Assembly (NCBI RefSeq): GCF_008086205.1
Contig: NZ_VSKK01000001.1
Span: 930,001-994,000 of the forward strand
Direction of reading: 5' to 3'
Source: Bizionia myxarmorum
GTDB lineage: Bacteria > Bacteroidota > Bacteroidia > Flavobacteriales > Flavobacteriaceae
Length of the DNA: 64,000 bases
The notes beneath the pieces were generated by a model. It saw nothing but the letters and a program-made list of their open reading frames with translations, ran no database searches and was not told the origin of the DNA. Positions within the stretch are counted from its first letter, which is position 1. Every line of letters starts with the position of its first letter. The position numbers were made by a program, and so were the translations under genes. Below, piece by piece: positions 33,601 to 41,520 of the stretch.

Positions 33601-33717
33601 AAAGAGGAAATTGAGAAAGCAGTTATGAATCATGAAAAAACAATGGCACAATTGGAAGGCCGAATACCTAAAAAAATCATTGTGGTTCCTGGGAAGATTG
33701 TAAACATCGTTGATTAA
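30688..33717 (+). CDS. leuS: Leucyl-tRNA synthetase
   Basis: A 1009-residue class I aminoacyl-tRNA synthetase that charges tRNA-Leu. Motifs: HIGH as GLHVGHPLG (residues 47-55), the editing domain with TTRPDTIFGVSF near 310, WAGSSWYFFRYMD, and KMSKS at 784-788. The enzyme is longer than E. coli LeuRS because of inserts after residue 150 and just before KMSKS, both usual in Bacteroidetes. The ATG at 30688 (MQYTFNDIEAKWQKYW) is preferred over 30649, which would add 13 residues. Confidence 0.97.
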   Translation: MQYTFNDIEAKWQKYWVENETFKAENQSDKPKYYVLDMFPYPSGAGLHVGHPLGYIASDIYARYKRHKGFNVLHPQGYDSFGLPAEQYAIQTGQHPALTTEENIKTYRRQLDQIGFSFDWSREVRTSDPNYYKWTQWIFIQLYESWYNNDTQKAEPIETLMSKFSSEGNTAVHAACDADVETFSAEDWSSFSSKKQQEILLQYRLTYLAETEVNWCPALGTVLANDEIVNGVSERGSHPVMRKKMTQWSMRISAYSERLLQGLDTIDWTDSLKESQRNWIGKSIGAMANFKVIPNVTLSAVDGSREVSVFTTRPDTIFGVSFMTLAPEHELVSQITTPEQKDAVEAYIQSTSKRSERERMADVKTISGVFTGAYAEHPFSKEPIPIWIGDYVLAGYGTGAVMSVPCGDQRDYAFAKHFNIPIPNVFEGGDISEEAFTEKEKTIITNSDFLNGLPYNKAMKRAIFELEKIGQGEGKTNYRLRDSVFSRQRYWGEPFPVYYVNGMPQMIDKAHLPIRLPEVEKYLPTETGEPPLGRADVWAWDAKKCSVVSNQLIDDEAVFPLELNTMPGWAGSSWYFFRYMDANNDLDFASEDALKYWENVDLYIGGSEHATGHLLYSRFWVKFMKDRGFVGVEEPFKKLINQGMILGTSAFVYRLSYMFLNPKVEEAVGSKILKKLQNIYISHSEFISKGDLASDKDALKRLKNTLAEIAGLPNADTLENLIVVPLPIHVKVQYINASDELDIAGLKTDGEFGDDYKDAIFIGEKGDIIDGNSDVYKVGREVEKMSKSKYNVVNPDSICEDYGADSLRLYEMFLGPLEQYKPWNTAGITGVHGFLKKLWKLYVDDTGIKVSDTDPSKDHLKTLHKTIKKVEEDIESFSFNTSVSTFMIAVNELTAQKCTSRSILEPLIVLMSPYAPHIAEELWSQLGHNSSISTAAFPKFEAKHLVESSKNYPISFNGKMRFTLELPMDLNKEEIEKAVMNHEKTMAQLEGRIPKKIIVVPGKIVNIVD

Positions 33718-33771
33718 ATAAGGCAGAAATCTCTTGTAGGCGGGCAATTTATTTCATGGTTTTGTTAAGAC

Positions 33772-33862
33772 CACTCGAAGTGACGCGTCCAATTATTAAG
33801 ATGACGTCAGTTCGAGTGCTCAATTTAGAAGCGCAAGCGCATAAATGAGTGTATCGAGAACC
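33772..33862. repeat. Palindromic intergenic repeat (CGTCAGTTCGAGTG ... TATCGAGAACC family)
   Basis: CACTCGAAGTGACG (33772-33785) and CGTCAGTTCGAGTG (33805-33818) are inverted repeats matching at 13 of 14 positions. The second continues to GTATCGAGAACC at 33851-33862, the usual end of this Flavobacteriaceae repeat. Lies in the 230-base gap between leuS and the zinc protease gene. Confidence 0.6.
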
Positions 33863-33948
33863 GGAAAACTGCCATTATTTCTTAACGAATATTTGGCTTA
33901 CTATTTGCTATATATCTTGTAAATTCACCTTTCGAAAAAAGAAAAAAT

Positions 33949-34644
33949 ATGATAGGATATTATATATTAATTGGTGCCATTGCTTTAGTAAGTTGGGCGG
34001 TTAGTAATCAATTAAAAAAGAAATTTAAAAAGTATTCCCTAGTTCATTTAAAAAATGGCATGAGCGGAAAAGAGATAGCTGAAAAAATGCTGTCTGACAA
34101 TGGTATTTATGATGTTGCGGTTATTTCAACACCAGGCCAATTAACAGATCATTACAATCCAAAAAACAAAACGGTTAACTTAAGTGAATCTGTTTATAGT
34201 CAGCGTAATGCTGCTTCGGCTGCTGTAGCTGCTCACGAATGTGGTCATGCTGTACAACATGCGCAAGCTTATAGTTGGTTAACCATGCGCTCCACATTAG
34301 TGCCTGTTGTAAATGTATCATCAGGTATGTCGCAATGGTTAATTATTGGTGGTTTGGTGCTAGGAGGTGCTGCTGGCATAGGTCTTGGTTGGTGGGTTGC
34401 CGCTGCGGGTGTTATTTTAATGGGATTAGCTACCATATTTAGTTTTATTACTTTACCAGTAGAATATGATGCCAGTAACCGCGCACTAGCGTGGTTGGAT
34501 AGTAAGCATATGCTAACACGTGATGAACATGCTGCTGCGGAAGATGCTTTAAAATGGGCAGCTAGAACCTATTTGGTTGCCGCTATTGGTGCATTAGCGT
34601 CGTTAGCCTATTGGGCACTTCAAATTTTTGGAGGTCGCGATTAG
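33949..34644 (+). CDS. YugP-family (PF04298) neutral zinc metallopeptidase, membrane-bound
   Basis: A 231-residue membrane protein with one N-terminal helix, the zinc motif HECGH at residues 96-100 inside AAVAAHECGHAVQHA, and three or four C-terminal helices. The downstream VEYDASNRALAWL provides the likely third zinc ligand. Bacterial YugP-type proteins are presumed membrane proteases; the substrate is unknown. Single gene with its own terminator. Confidence 0.87.
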   Translation: MIGYYILIGAIALVSWAVSNQLKKKFKKYSLVHLKNGMSGKEIAEKMLSDNGIYDVAVISTPGQLTDHYNPKNKTVNLSESVYSQRNAASAAVAAHECGHAVQHAQAYSWLTMRSTLVPVVNVSSGMSQWLIIGGLVLGGAAGIGLGWWVAAAGVILMGLATIFSFITLPVEYDASNRALAWLDSKHMLTRDEHAAAEDALKWAARTYLVAAIGALASLAYWALQIFGGRD

Positions 34645-34666
34645 AACATAAAATATTTTAATAACT

Positions 34667-34698
34667 AAAAGTCAGGTGTTATGCATCTGACTTTTTTT
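34667..34698 (+). terminator. Intrinsic terminator after the zinc protease gene
   Basis: A 12-base stem with one G-U pair (AAAAGTCAGGTG / CATCTGACTTTT), loop TTATG, then a run of T. Confidence 0.87.
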
Positions 34699-34769
34699 AG
34701 TCATTTTGGTATGTATTGAACATTTTTATTTGGAAATATTAATTTTCAAGTATTCCCAGATACCATAAT

Positions 34770-34798
34770 AAAAGCTCCTGAACACTCAGGAGCTTTTT
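34770..34798. terminator. Intrinsic terminator after the Lrp/AsnC gene
   Basis: A perfect 12-base stem AAAAGCTCCTGA / TCAGGAGCTTTT with loop ACAC. On the minus strand it follows the Lrp/AsnC stop by about 25 bases. Confidence 0.85.
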
Positions 34799-34822
34799 AC
34801 TTTTATATTGAAATTATATTAC

Positions 34823-35293
34823 CTAAATTTTTATCTGTCTATCAATTTGCTGATTTAAAGATATAAAAGTTTCCGTTCTAGAAACACCAGCAATAGATTG
34901 AATATCCTTATTCAATAAATGCATTAAATGCTCATTATCCTTACAAAGTATTTTTATAAAAATACTCCAGTTTCCCGTAGTATAATGACATTCTAACACT
35001 TCAGGAATTTTCTGAAGTTGCTTTACTGCTTCAGGATTACTCATAGCTTTATCTAAATAAATACCTATAAAAGCCATAGTTGTATAACCTAGAATTTTCG
35101 GGTTAATAACAAACTTGGAACCTGAAATAATACCAGATTTTTCAAGTTTCCGAAGACGCTGATGAATGGCAGCTCCAGAAATTCCGACTTCACGAGCAAT
35201 TTCCAGAACCGGCGTTCGGGCATCAATCATTAAAGCACGCAAAATGGTTTTGTCTATGCCATCAATCGTAATTTCTTTGTCGTTAACCTTCAT
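34823..35293 (-). CDS. Lrp/AsnC-family transcription regulator
   Basis: A 156-residue regulator: N-terminal winged helix-turn-helix (about 10-65; LDKTILRALMIDARTPVLEIA-type start seen as ILRALMIDARTPVLEIA and GISGAAIHQRLRKLEKSGII) and a C-terminal RAM ligand-binding domain (about 75-150). These proteins sense amino acids. It begins 32 bases after the saccharopine dehydrogenase-like gene on the same strand, so it likely responds to lysine or a related amino acid and may control that gene and itself. Confidence 0.93.
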   Translation of the reverse strand: MKVNDKEITIDGIDKTILRALMIDARTPVLEIAREVGISGAAIHQRLRKLEKSGIISGSKFVINPKILGYTTMAFIGIYLDKAMSNPEAVKQLQKIPEVLECHYTTGNWSIFIKILCKDNEHLMHLLNKDIQSIAGVSRTETFISLNQQIDRQIKI

Positions 35294-35325
35294 ATTAAAT
35301 TTATTTCAAGAACGTTTTATAACGG

Positions 35326-36690
35326 TTATAAATTCAATGGGTTATAACCTAAATAGGGCACTTCTGTTTCGTTAAAAGCAATGCCATAGGTTTCTAATTC
35401 TTTCAAAATTGGTTCGTAAACTTCTTTATTAATTGGCATTTGAACACCTGGTGTTTTAATTTTCCCATTTAAAATTGCTAATGTCGCTATGGCAACAGGC
35501 AATCCAACAGTTTTGGACATAGCTGTATAGGTTTGATCTTCACCAATGGTAACCATAGTGGAGTCTATTTGATGTTTTTTACCGTCCATTTCATAACCAA
35601 ACTTATGGTACATAACAATCATATCTTTATCTTCTTCTTCTAAAGTCCAGCTATCCATTAATATCTTTTGAAGAATTTCTGCAGGCGTTGCTTTTTTCAG
35701 TTCAACTGGTTTTTTTGCATTGAAAAGATCTAACTCCAGAAGTTTATCCCAAACAATATCATCTTGGTCTATTTTTAAAGCATGTCTGAATTTTAGCTCA
35801 ACAGAATCTGTTGGGCTGTATGGTAAAAAAGCATTCACGAAATCGCGATAGCTCATATTTTCGCTGTCATCAATAGTGTAGCTATCATCTGTCATTCCTA
35901 ATTGAACAAACATATTCCAAGCGCGACTAAAGCCAACGCGACGCATAGTTCCGCGATATAAGGTGCGTACTTCATCTAAACCATAAACAGATTGATATTT
36001 TAACGAATCACGGTTGGCATAACCTTCAAAACGACCAAAACCTGCGACATCTAAAAATTCCGTTCTTCTAAACAAACGGTTATAAGGAATATATTTATAA
36101 GTGTTTTCTTGTAAAAATTTAGCGGCGCCGCCTTGTCCGGCAACAACCACATTTCTTGGGTTCCATGTAAATTTGTAATTCCATAAGTTATTATCGCTTT
36201 CTGGAGCTACTAATCCACCTGTAAAAGATTCAAAAAGAATCATTTTTCCACCGGCATCTCTAATTCTATCAATAACGTGCATGGCGCTCATATGGTCTAC
36301 TCCAGGATCTACGCCAATCTCGTTCATGAAAATTAGGCCCTTATCACGAGCTGCTTTATCAAGATTTTGCATTTCATCACTTATATAAGATGCTGTTACC
36401 ATATTTTTATTGAAGGTAATACAATCTCTAGCCACTTCAATATGATAGCGTGCTGGCAACATAGAAATAACAATATCACAATTTTGAATCGCATTTTGAC
36501 GTGATTCTTTATCAAAAACATCTAGCATGATGGCTTGCGCATTATCGTGATTATTGATAAGTTTTTTAGCGTGTGCAAAGTTTACATCGCCAACAATGAT
36601 TAATAAATCTTCTTGATCAGATTTTTCTAATAAATATTTTATAAGGTAAGATGCGGATTTTCCAGCACCAATGAGTAATATCTTTCGCAT
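35326..36690 (-). CDS. Saccharopine dehydrogenase-family oxidoreductase
   Basis: A 454-residue enzyme with an N-terminal NAD(P)-binding Rossmann domain (ILLIGAGKSASYLIKYLL, residues 4-21) and the C-terminal saccharopine-dehydrogenase domain; conserved parts include MVTASYISDEM, EIGVDPGVDHMSAM and the late SKTVGLPVAIATL. It would act in lysine-alpha-aminoadipate metabolism (saccharopine or a lysine-derived imine). Upstream of, and probably co-transcribed with, the Lrp/AsnC gene. Confidence 0.88.
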   Translation of the reverse strand: MRKILLIGAGKSASYLIKYLLEKSDQEDLLIIVGDVNFAHAKKLINNHDNAQAIMLDVFDKESRQNAIQNCDIVISMLPARYHIEVARDCITFNKNMVTASYISDEMQNLDKAARDKGLIFMNEIGVDPGVDHMSAMHVIDRIRDAGGKMILFESFTGGLVAPESDNNLWNYKFTWNPRNVVVAGQGGAAKFLQENTYKYIPYNRLFRRTEFLDVAGFGRFEGYANRDSLKYQSVYGLDEVRTLYRGTMRRVGFSRAWNMFVQLGMTDDSYTIDDSENMSYRDFVNAFLPYSPTDSVELKFRHALKIDQDDIVWDKLLELDLFNAKKPVELKKATPAEILQKILMDSWTLEEEDKDMIVMYHKFGYEMDGKKHQIDSTMVTIGEDQTYTAMSKTVGLPVAIATLAILNGKIKTPGVQMPINKEVYEPILKELETYGIAFNETEVPYLGYNPLNL

Positions 36691-36768
36691 AATGGATTAT
36701 GTTGAGTATTTTTGTTATCACGAAAGTAAGAAATTGTGAGTGTTATAAAAACGTAAAACACAAATAAT

Positions 36769-37170
36769 ATGAATAAGCAAGTGTTAATTTTAGGCGCTGT
36801 TTTTGGATTAACAGCAGTGATTTTAGGTGCTTTTGGCGCTCATGGACTGAAGGATTTAATTTCCGCAGAACAAATTGCAACATTTGAAACTGGCGTACGT
36901 TATCAAATGTATCATGCTTTATTTTTGCTATTTGTGGGTATGATGCCTGATATTGAATTGAAAACAAAACGCGTTATTTTTTATTTAGTATTAGCTGGGA
37001 TATTATTATTTTCAGGCTCCATTTATGGTTTGGCAACGAACAGTTTAACACCTTTTGATTTTAAAACTATAGGATTCATTACGCCAATTGGTGGGTTGTT
37101 ACTTATCATTTCGTGGCTTCTATTGTTAGTAAAGTTTTTGAAAAACAAATCTGAAATTTCTATAAATTAA
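36769..37170 (+). CDS. DUF423 membrane protein
   Basis: A 133-residue inner-membrane protein of the DUF423 (YgdD-like) family with four helices. The signature GAFGAHGLKD lies near residues 20-29 and FETGVRYQMYHALFLLFVG near 40-58. Function unknown, though widespread. Single gene divergent from the saccharopine dehydrogenase gene. Confidence 0.88.
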   Translation: MNKQVLILGAVFGLTAVILGAFGAHGLKDLISAEQIATFETGVRYQMYHALFLLFVGMMPDIELKTKRVIFYLVLAGILLFSGSIYGLATNSLTPFDFKTIGFITPIGGLLLIISWLLLLVKFLKNKSEISIN

Positions 37171-37192
37171 GTGCATAGGTTAAAATAATGTT

Positions 37193-37200
37193 TAATTTTG
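37193..37200 (+). promoter_or_regulatory. -7 element of pckA
   Basis: TAATTTTG, an exact TAnnTTTG match 23 bases before the pckA ATG. Confidence 0.5.
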
Positions 37201-37223
37201 CAGAATAAACAACACATACTATT

Positions 37224-38837
37224 ATGATAGATCATACTCAAGCATCGAAAACGATTTCATTAGAAAATTATGGAATTAAAAATGCTAAAGTGCAATATCA
37301 GTTATCATCAGAAGAGCTACACAACTTAACGCTAAAGAAAGGGCAAGGTGTGGAAGCATCATCTGGTGCTTTGGCTGTAAACACAGGTGAGTTTACAGGA
37401 CGATCGCCTAAAGATCGTTTTATTGTTAAAGACGATATTACCAAAGATCGCGTTTGGTGGGGAAATATTAATATCCCATTCGAATCTGATGCCTTCGAAA
37501 AATTATACAATAAAGTAACCGATTATTTATCGGACAAAGAAGTTTTTGTTAGAGACAGCTACGCCTGTGCTGATGAAAGCTACCGATTAAATATTCGTGT
37601 TATTACAGAAACGCCTTGGAGCAATATGTTTGCTCATAATATGTTTTTAAGGCCAGAAGAATCGGAACTTAAAGATTTTAAACCAGAATGGACGTTAATA
37701 TGCGTTCCAAGCTTTATGGCTGATCCTGAAGTTGATGGAACACGCCAGCACAATTTTGCCATTTTAGATTTTACGCGTAAAATTGCTTTAATTGGTGGAA
37801 CTGGTTACACAGGCGAAATTAAAAAAGGGATCTTTTCTGCATTAAACTTTATATTACCGGTTTTCAAAAACACATTGCCAATGCACTGTAGTGCTAACGT
37901 TGGTGAAGATGGTGATACTGCAATTTTCTTCGGACTTTCGGGAACTGGAAAAACGACCTTATCTGCTGATCCAAATCGTAAATTAATTGGTGATGATGAG
38001 CATGGCTGGACAAATGAAAATACCGTATTTAATTTTGAAGGTGGCTGTTATGCGAAGGTTATAAATTTATCCAGAGAAAATGAACCAGATATTTTTAATG
38101 CTATCAGACCCGGTGCTATCCTGGAAAACGTTATCATGGATAAAGACGGTGTCGTAGATTTTGAAGATACAACTATCACTCAAAATACACGTGTAAGTTA
38201 TCCAATAGATCATATTAGTAACATTCAAGTGCCATCAATTGGTAAAAATCCTAAAAATATTTTCTTTTTAACTGCTGATGCTTTTGGTGTATTGCCTCCA
38301 ATTTCAAAATTAACACCAGGCCAAGCTGCTTACCACTTTATCTCTGGTTATACAGCTAAAGTTGCAGGAACAGAAGCAGGAATAGATGAGCCTCTTCCAA
38401 GTTTTTCAGCTTGTTTTGGTGCACCTTTTATGCCGTTGCATCCTACAAAATATGCGGAGATGTTAAGTAAAAAAATGCAAGACGCTAATGTAAATGTGTG
38501 GTTAGTAAACACGGGATGGACAGGAGGTCCTTACGGCGTTGGAACACGAATGAAATTAAAATATACCCGCGCTATGATTACCGCCGCTATGGATGGTAGT
38601 TTAGATGCTGCAAATAATGGTGAGTATCATGAGCATTCTATTTTTGGAGTTCACTTACCACGCGTTTGTCCTAATGTTCCTTCGGAAGTTTTAAGTCCAA
38701 GATCTACATGGAACAACGATGAAGGGTATTATAAAACGGCTAATAAGTTAGCTGCATCTTTTCAAGAAAACTTCGCTAAATTTGAAGAATTTGCGAATGC
38801 AGATATTATGGCAGGAGCACCACGTGTAAATTCGTAA
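37224..38837 (+). CDS. pckA: Phosphoenolpyruvate carboxykinase (ATP)
   Basis: A 537-residue PckA of usual length, converting oxaloacetate plus ATP to PEP, CO2 and ADP for gluconeogenesis. The kinase P-loop is GLSGTGKTT at 237-245, followed by the metal-binding LIGDDEHGW; the substrate segment FTGRSPKDRFIV is near residue 52, and the adenine loop NTRVSYPI near 325. A strong terminator follows. Confidence 0.97.
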   Translation: MIDHTQASKTISLENYGIKNAKVQYQLSSEELHNLTLKKGQGVEASSGALAVNTGEFTGRSPKDRFIVKDDITKDRVWWGNINIPFESDAFEKLYNKVTDYLSDKEVFVRDSYACADESYRLNIRVITETPWSNMFAHNMFLRPEESELKDFKPEWTLICVPSFMADPEVDGTRQHNFAILDFTRKIALIGGTGYTGEIKKGIFSALNFILPVFKNTLPMHCSANVGEDGDTAIFFGLSGTGKTTLSADPNRKLIGDDEHGWTNENTVFNFEGGCYAKVINLSRENEPDIFNAIRPGAILENVIMDKDGVVDFEDTTITQNTRVSYPIDHISNIQVPSIGKNPKNIFFLTADAFGVLPPISKLTPGQAAYHFISGYTAKVAGTEAGIDEPLPSFSACFGAPFMPLHPTKYAEMLSKKMQDANVNVWLVNTGWTGGPYGVGTRMKLKYTRAMITAAMDGSLDAANNGEYHEHSIFGVHLPRVCPNVPSEVLSPRSTWNNDEGYYKTANKLAASFQENFAKFEEFANADIMAGAPRVNS

Positions 38838-38889
38838 CGGACTACGAACCAATTAATTTGGTGTTTTATTAATAATATTTTCTTGTTAG

Positions 38890-38939
38890 AATAGGTTTAA
38901 AATTGTAGTTTTATGCTCACAATTTTAAACCTATTTTTT
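38890..38939 (+). terminator. Intrinsic terminator after pckA, ending at the next start codon
   Basis: A perfect 16-base stem AATAGGTTTAAAATTG / CAATTTTAAACCTATT with a 14-base loop and six T at 38934-38939. The T-run touches the ATG of the LRR/T9SS gene at 38940, so the element could also act as an attenuator or hide that start. Confidence 0.8.
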
Positions 38940-39911
38940 ATGAAAAAAACTACTTATTTATTCGCAATTTTTATTGCTTTTTATTCATTTTCATTTGCTC
39001 AATGTCCTGGAACTCCAGAACCAGGATACACTTGTATTCCTGATGCCGCCTTTGAGCAGGCTTTAATTAACTTTGGTTATGATTCTGAAGGAGTTCTTGA
39101 CGGACGTATCCTTACTGCAGATGCTGAGGCCGCAAACGGTACGCTAGGATTGGCGAACCAAGGATTAACAGATCTAACGGGTTTAGAAGCTTTTATTAAC
39201 TTGGACGGTGTAGATTTCTCGTATAATACAGCATTAGCTGCATTAGATGTTACTGCAAACGTAAATTTAATTGATGTAAATTTAGAAGGTTGTGCATCCT
39301 TGAGTTCATTAAACGTTTCGGGATTAACCGCATTAGAGAATATTAATGTTTATGGCTCTGTACTAACAACTGTAGATTTATTAACAAACACGTCACTTTT
39401 AGTGTTTAATGCACGTTTCGCAGCTCTTCAAACAATGGATTTTTCAGCAAATGCATCTATTTTAGATGTTAATTTAAGAAATAATACTTTGACATTTGTT
39501 GATATGAGAAATGGCAACAATGCGCTAACTGTTCTTAGAGCTGATAACAATAACGGTCCAGGATGTATTTTGGTAAATGATGAAACAGAGACTAATTTAG
39601 TTAACTGGAATCCAGGTGGGTTATCAATATACGAGACTGAAGGCGAATGTCCTACGTTAAGTGTTGAGAAAGAGAACTCAACCGTTTTTTCTATCTATCC
39701 TAATCCTGCTAAAGGCTACGTAAATGTTTCTTCAAATTTAGAGGCAACTACGAATTTAGGTGTTTATGATATTACTGGAAAGCTAGTATTGACTAACACT
39801 ATTTCTTTTGGTAATAACAAATTAAATATTGCATCTCTTTCATCTGGTATCTATTTAATGCGCGTTTCTACAAGCACAAAAACAATTACTAAAAAGCTAA
39901 TCATTAAGTAG
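38940..39911 (+). CDS. Secreted leucine-rich-repeat-like protein with T9SS sorting domain
   Basis: A 323-residue exported protein: signal peptide ending FSFAQ, a short Cys-containing start (CPGTPEPGYTCIPD), irregular leucine-rich repeats (about 80-200; units such as LTALENINVYGSVLTTVDLL), and a type A T9SS C-terminal domain (about 245-323) with the hallmark FSIYPNPAKGYVNVSS and the end TITKKLIIK. It should be exported by Sec, then by the T9SS, and released or anchored at the surface. The start lies directly behind the pckA terminator. Confidence 0.85.
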   Translation: MKKTTYLFAIFIAFYSFSFAQCPGTPEPGYTCIPDAAFEQALINFGYDSEGVLDGRILTADAEAANGTLGLANQGLTDLTGLEAFINLDGVDFSYNTALAALDVTANVNLIDVNLEGCASLSSLNVSGLTALENINVYGSVLTTVDLLTNTSLLVFNARFAALQTMDFSANASILDVNLRNNTLTFVDMRNGNNALTVLRADNNNGPGCILVNDETETNLVNWNPGGLSIYETEGECPTLSVEKENSTVFSIYPNPAKGYVNVSSNLEATTNLGVYDITGKLVLTNTISFGNNKLNIASLSSGIYLMRVSTSTKTITKKLIIK

Positions 39912-39936
39912 TTTTTTAAATCTTAAATTTTTACAT

Positions 39937-39974
39937 AAAAAAAAGCCCAATTGAAATTTCAATTGGGCTTTTTT
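39937..39974. terminator. Bidirectional intrinsic terminator between the LRR gene and hemD
   Basis: A perfect 18-base stem (AAAAAAGCCCAATTGAAA with TTTCAATTGGGCTTTTTT) with almost no loop, A- and T-runs on both sides. Serves both convergent genes. Confidence 0.9.
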
Positions 39975-39991
39975 GTAGCTTAAAATTAAGC

Positions 39992-40741
39992 TTATTTCTT
40001 TTTGTTTACTTCCTTAATGTATTTTTCTAAAGCCATGGTCATAGATGGTGTTTCTGGCGTTGGTGCGGAGATATCTACACGTAAACCATGTTCTTCAACA
40101 GCTTTAATAGTGGTGTTTCCAAACACTGCTATACGCGTGTCTTTCTGTTCAAAGTCTGGAAAGTTATGAAATAAAGATTCAATTCCTGAAGGACTAAAGA
40201 ATACTAAAATATCATAATAAACATCTGCTAAATCCGATAAATCACTAATAACCGTTTTGTAAAAAATGGCTTCTTTCCATTCTACATTTAAAGCATTTAA
40301 AGTTTCTGGAACTTCTGGCTTCAATTTATCAGTAGTTGGTAATAGGAAGGATTCGCCTTTATACTTTTTAATTAATGGTGATAAGTCAGCAAAATTCCGC
40401 TTTCCTACATAAATTTTACGTTTTCTGTACACTACATATTTTTGTAGATAAAAGGCAACGGCTTCTGACTGGCAGAAGTATTTCATGCTATCAGGCACTT
40501 TAAAGCGCATTTCATCAGCAATTCTAAAAAAGTGGTCTACAGCATTTCTACTGGTTAAAATAATGGCCGTATATTTTGATAAATCTACTTTTTGTTGTCT
40601 AATTTCTTTTGCATCAACGCCTTCTACATGTATAAACGGTCTAAAGTCAATTTTAACTTTTTGCTTTTCCTGAAGATCAAAGTATGGCGAATTTTCTATT
40701 TTAGGTTCTGGTTGAGATACTAAAATTGTTTTCACTTTCAT
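39992..40741 (-). CDS. hemD: Uroporphyrinogen-III synthase
   Basis: A 249-residue HemD-type protein that closes hydroxymethylbilane to uroporphyrinogen III in heme synthesis. The family is weakly conserved; visible signs are the two-domain alpha/beta pattern, AIILTSRNAVDHFF near residue 58 and VFFSPSGIESLF near 180. It follows the DUF4271 gene by 24 bases on the minus strand, a pairing that is common in Bacteroidetes. Confidence 0.88.
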   Translation of the reverse strand: MKVKTILVSQPEPKIENSPYFDLQEKQKVKIDFRPFIHVEGVDAKEIRQQKVDLSKYTAIILTSRNAVDHFFRIADEMRFKVPDSMKYFCQSEAVAFYLQKYVVYRKRKIYVGKRNFADLSPLIKKYKGESFLLPTTDKLKPEVPETLNALNVEWKEAIFYKTVISDLSDLADVYYDILVFFSPSGIESLFHNFPDFEQKDTRIAVFGNTTIKAVEEHGLRVDISAPTPETPSMTMALEKYIKEVNKKK

Positions 40742-40765
40742 AGATTATTTCTTTTAGTTGAAATG

Positions 40766-41413
40766 CTAAACATTTATAGCCATTTGGTACAAAATGATAT
40801 AAGGCGCGATTTCAAGAGTGCAAAGATACAAAATAAAATAAAACATATTCTGTTTAATAAGATTTTGATAAGTCTTAACCGTTGTTATTATGCCGATTAT
40901 AAATATTAATAAAATTAAGGCCCAGATGCCGTATATAACAACGTTTCCAACAAATAAACCATAAATTAAAATGGCGTTAAGAGGCATAATTAGAAGACCT
41001 AAAAAATTCTTATAGCTTATTTTTTGAAATAAATAGTTTTCTATTAGAAAATCTATCTCAAAAACACTTCCTATTAAGCGTTCAATGAGCGTTTTCATAA
41101 TAAAAAATATGGCTACTATGGCTGCAAATTTCAGTAAAACGACTGCCGATAATTCTAAGTCAACCGTTAGATGATTGTATGTTATAAAACTGAAGATGGT
41201 GATGGCTAAAACAAAATTTATAAATAAAAGCCCATCAAAAAGATCAAAAAATTTCTGGTCTTTGGAATAGATTTTTAGGTATTTCGAATTACCTAAAACC
41301 TGAACAAATTCGTGGAAACGTTTCGTGAAAAGAATCTTGGCAATTGTTATTAGAATGAGTCCTACAACAATTAAAATGGTAAATAAATCGTTTGAAATTA
41401 CATTACGCAGCAT
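40766..41413 (-). CDS. DUF4271 membrane protein
   Basis: A 215-residue integral membrane protein with about five to six helices of the Bacteroidetes DUF4271 family. Function unknown; the constant association with hemD suggests a link with heme or with the envelope. First gene of a two-gene minus-strand operon. Confidence 0.78.
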   Translation of the reverse strand: MLRNVISNDLFTILIVVGLILITIAKILFTKRFHEFVQVLGNSKYLKIYSKDQKFFDLFDGLLFINFVLAITIFSFITYNHLTVDLELSAVVLLKFAAIVAIFFIMKTLIERLIGSVFEIDFLIENYLFQKISYKNFLGLLIMPLNAILIYGLFVGNVVIYGIWALILLIFIIGIITTVKTYQNLIKQNMFYFILYLCTLEIAPYIILYQMAINV

Positions 41414-41493
41414 GTCGTAAAATTATTATAAATTATTGTACTTGTATCTAATATTTTAAGGAATATTTAAAAAATAGTAACTTTTAAATAGTT

Positions 41494-41501
41494 TACATTT
41501 G
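41494..41501 (+). promoter_or_regulatory. -7 element of the DPM1-like gene
   Basis: TACATTTG, an exact TAnnTTTG match 20 bases before the ATG at 41521. Confidence 0.5.
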
Positions 41502-41520
41502 CTAAAAATAACCGTTTGTC

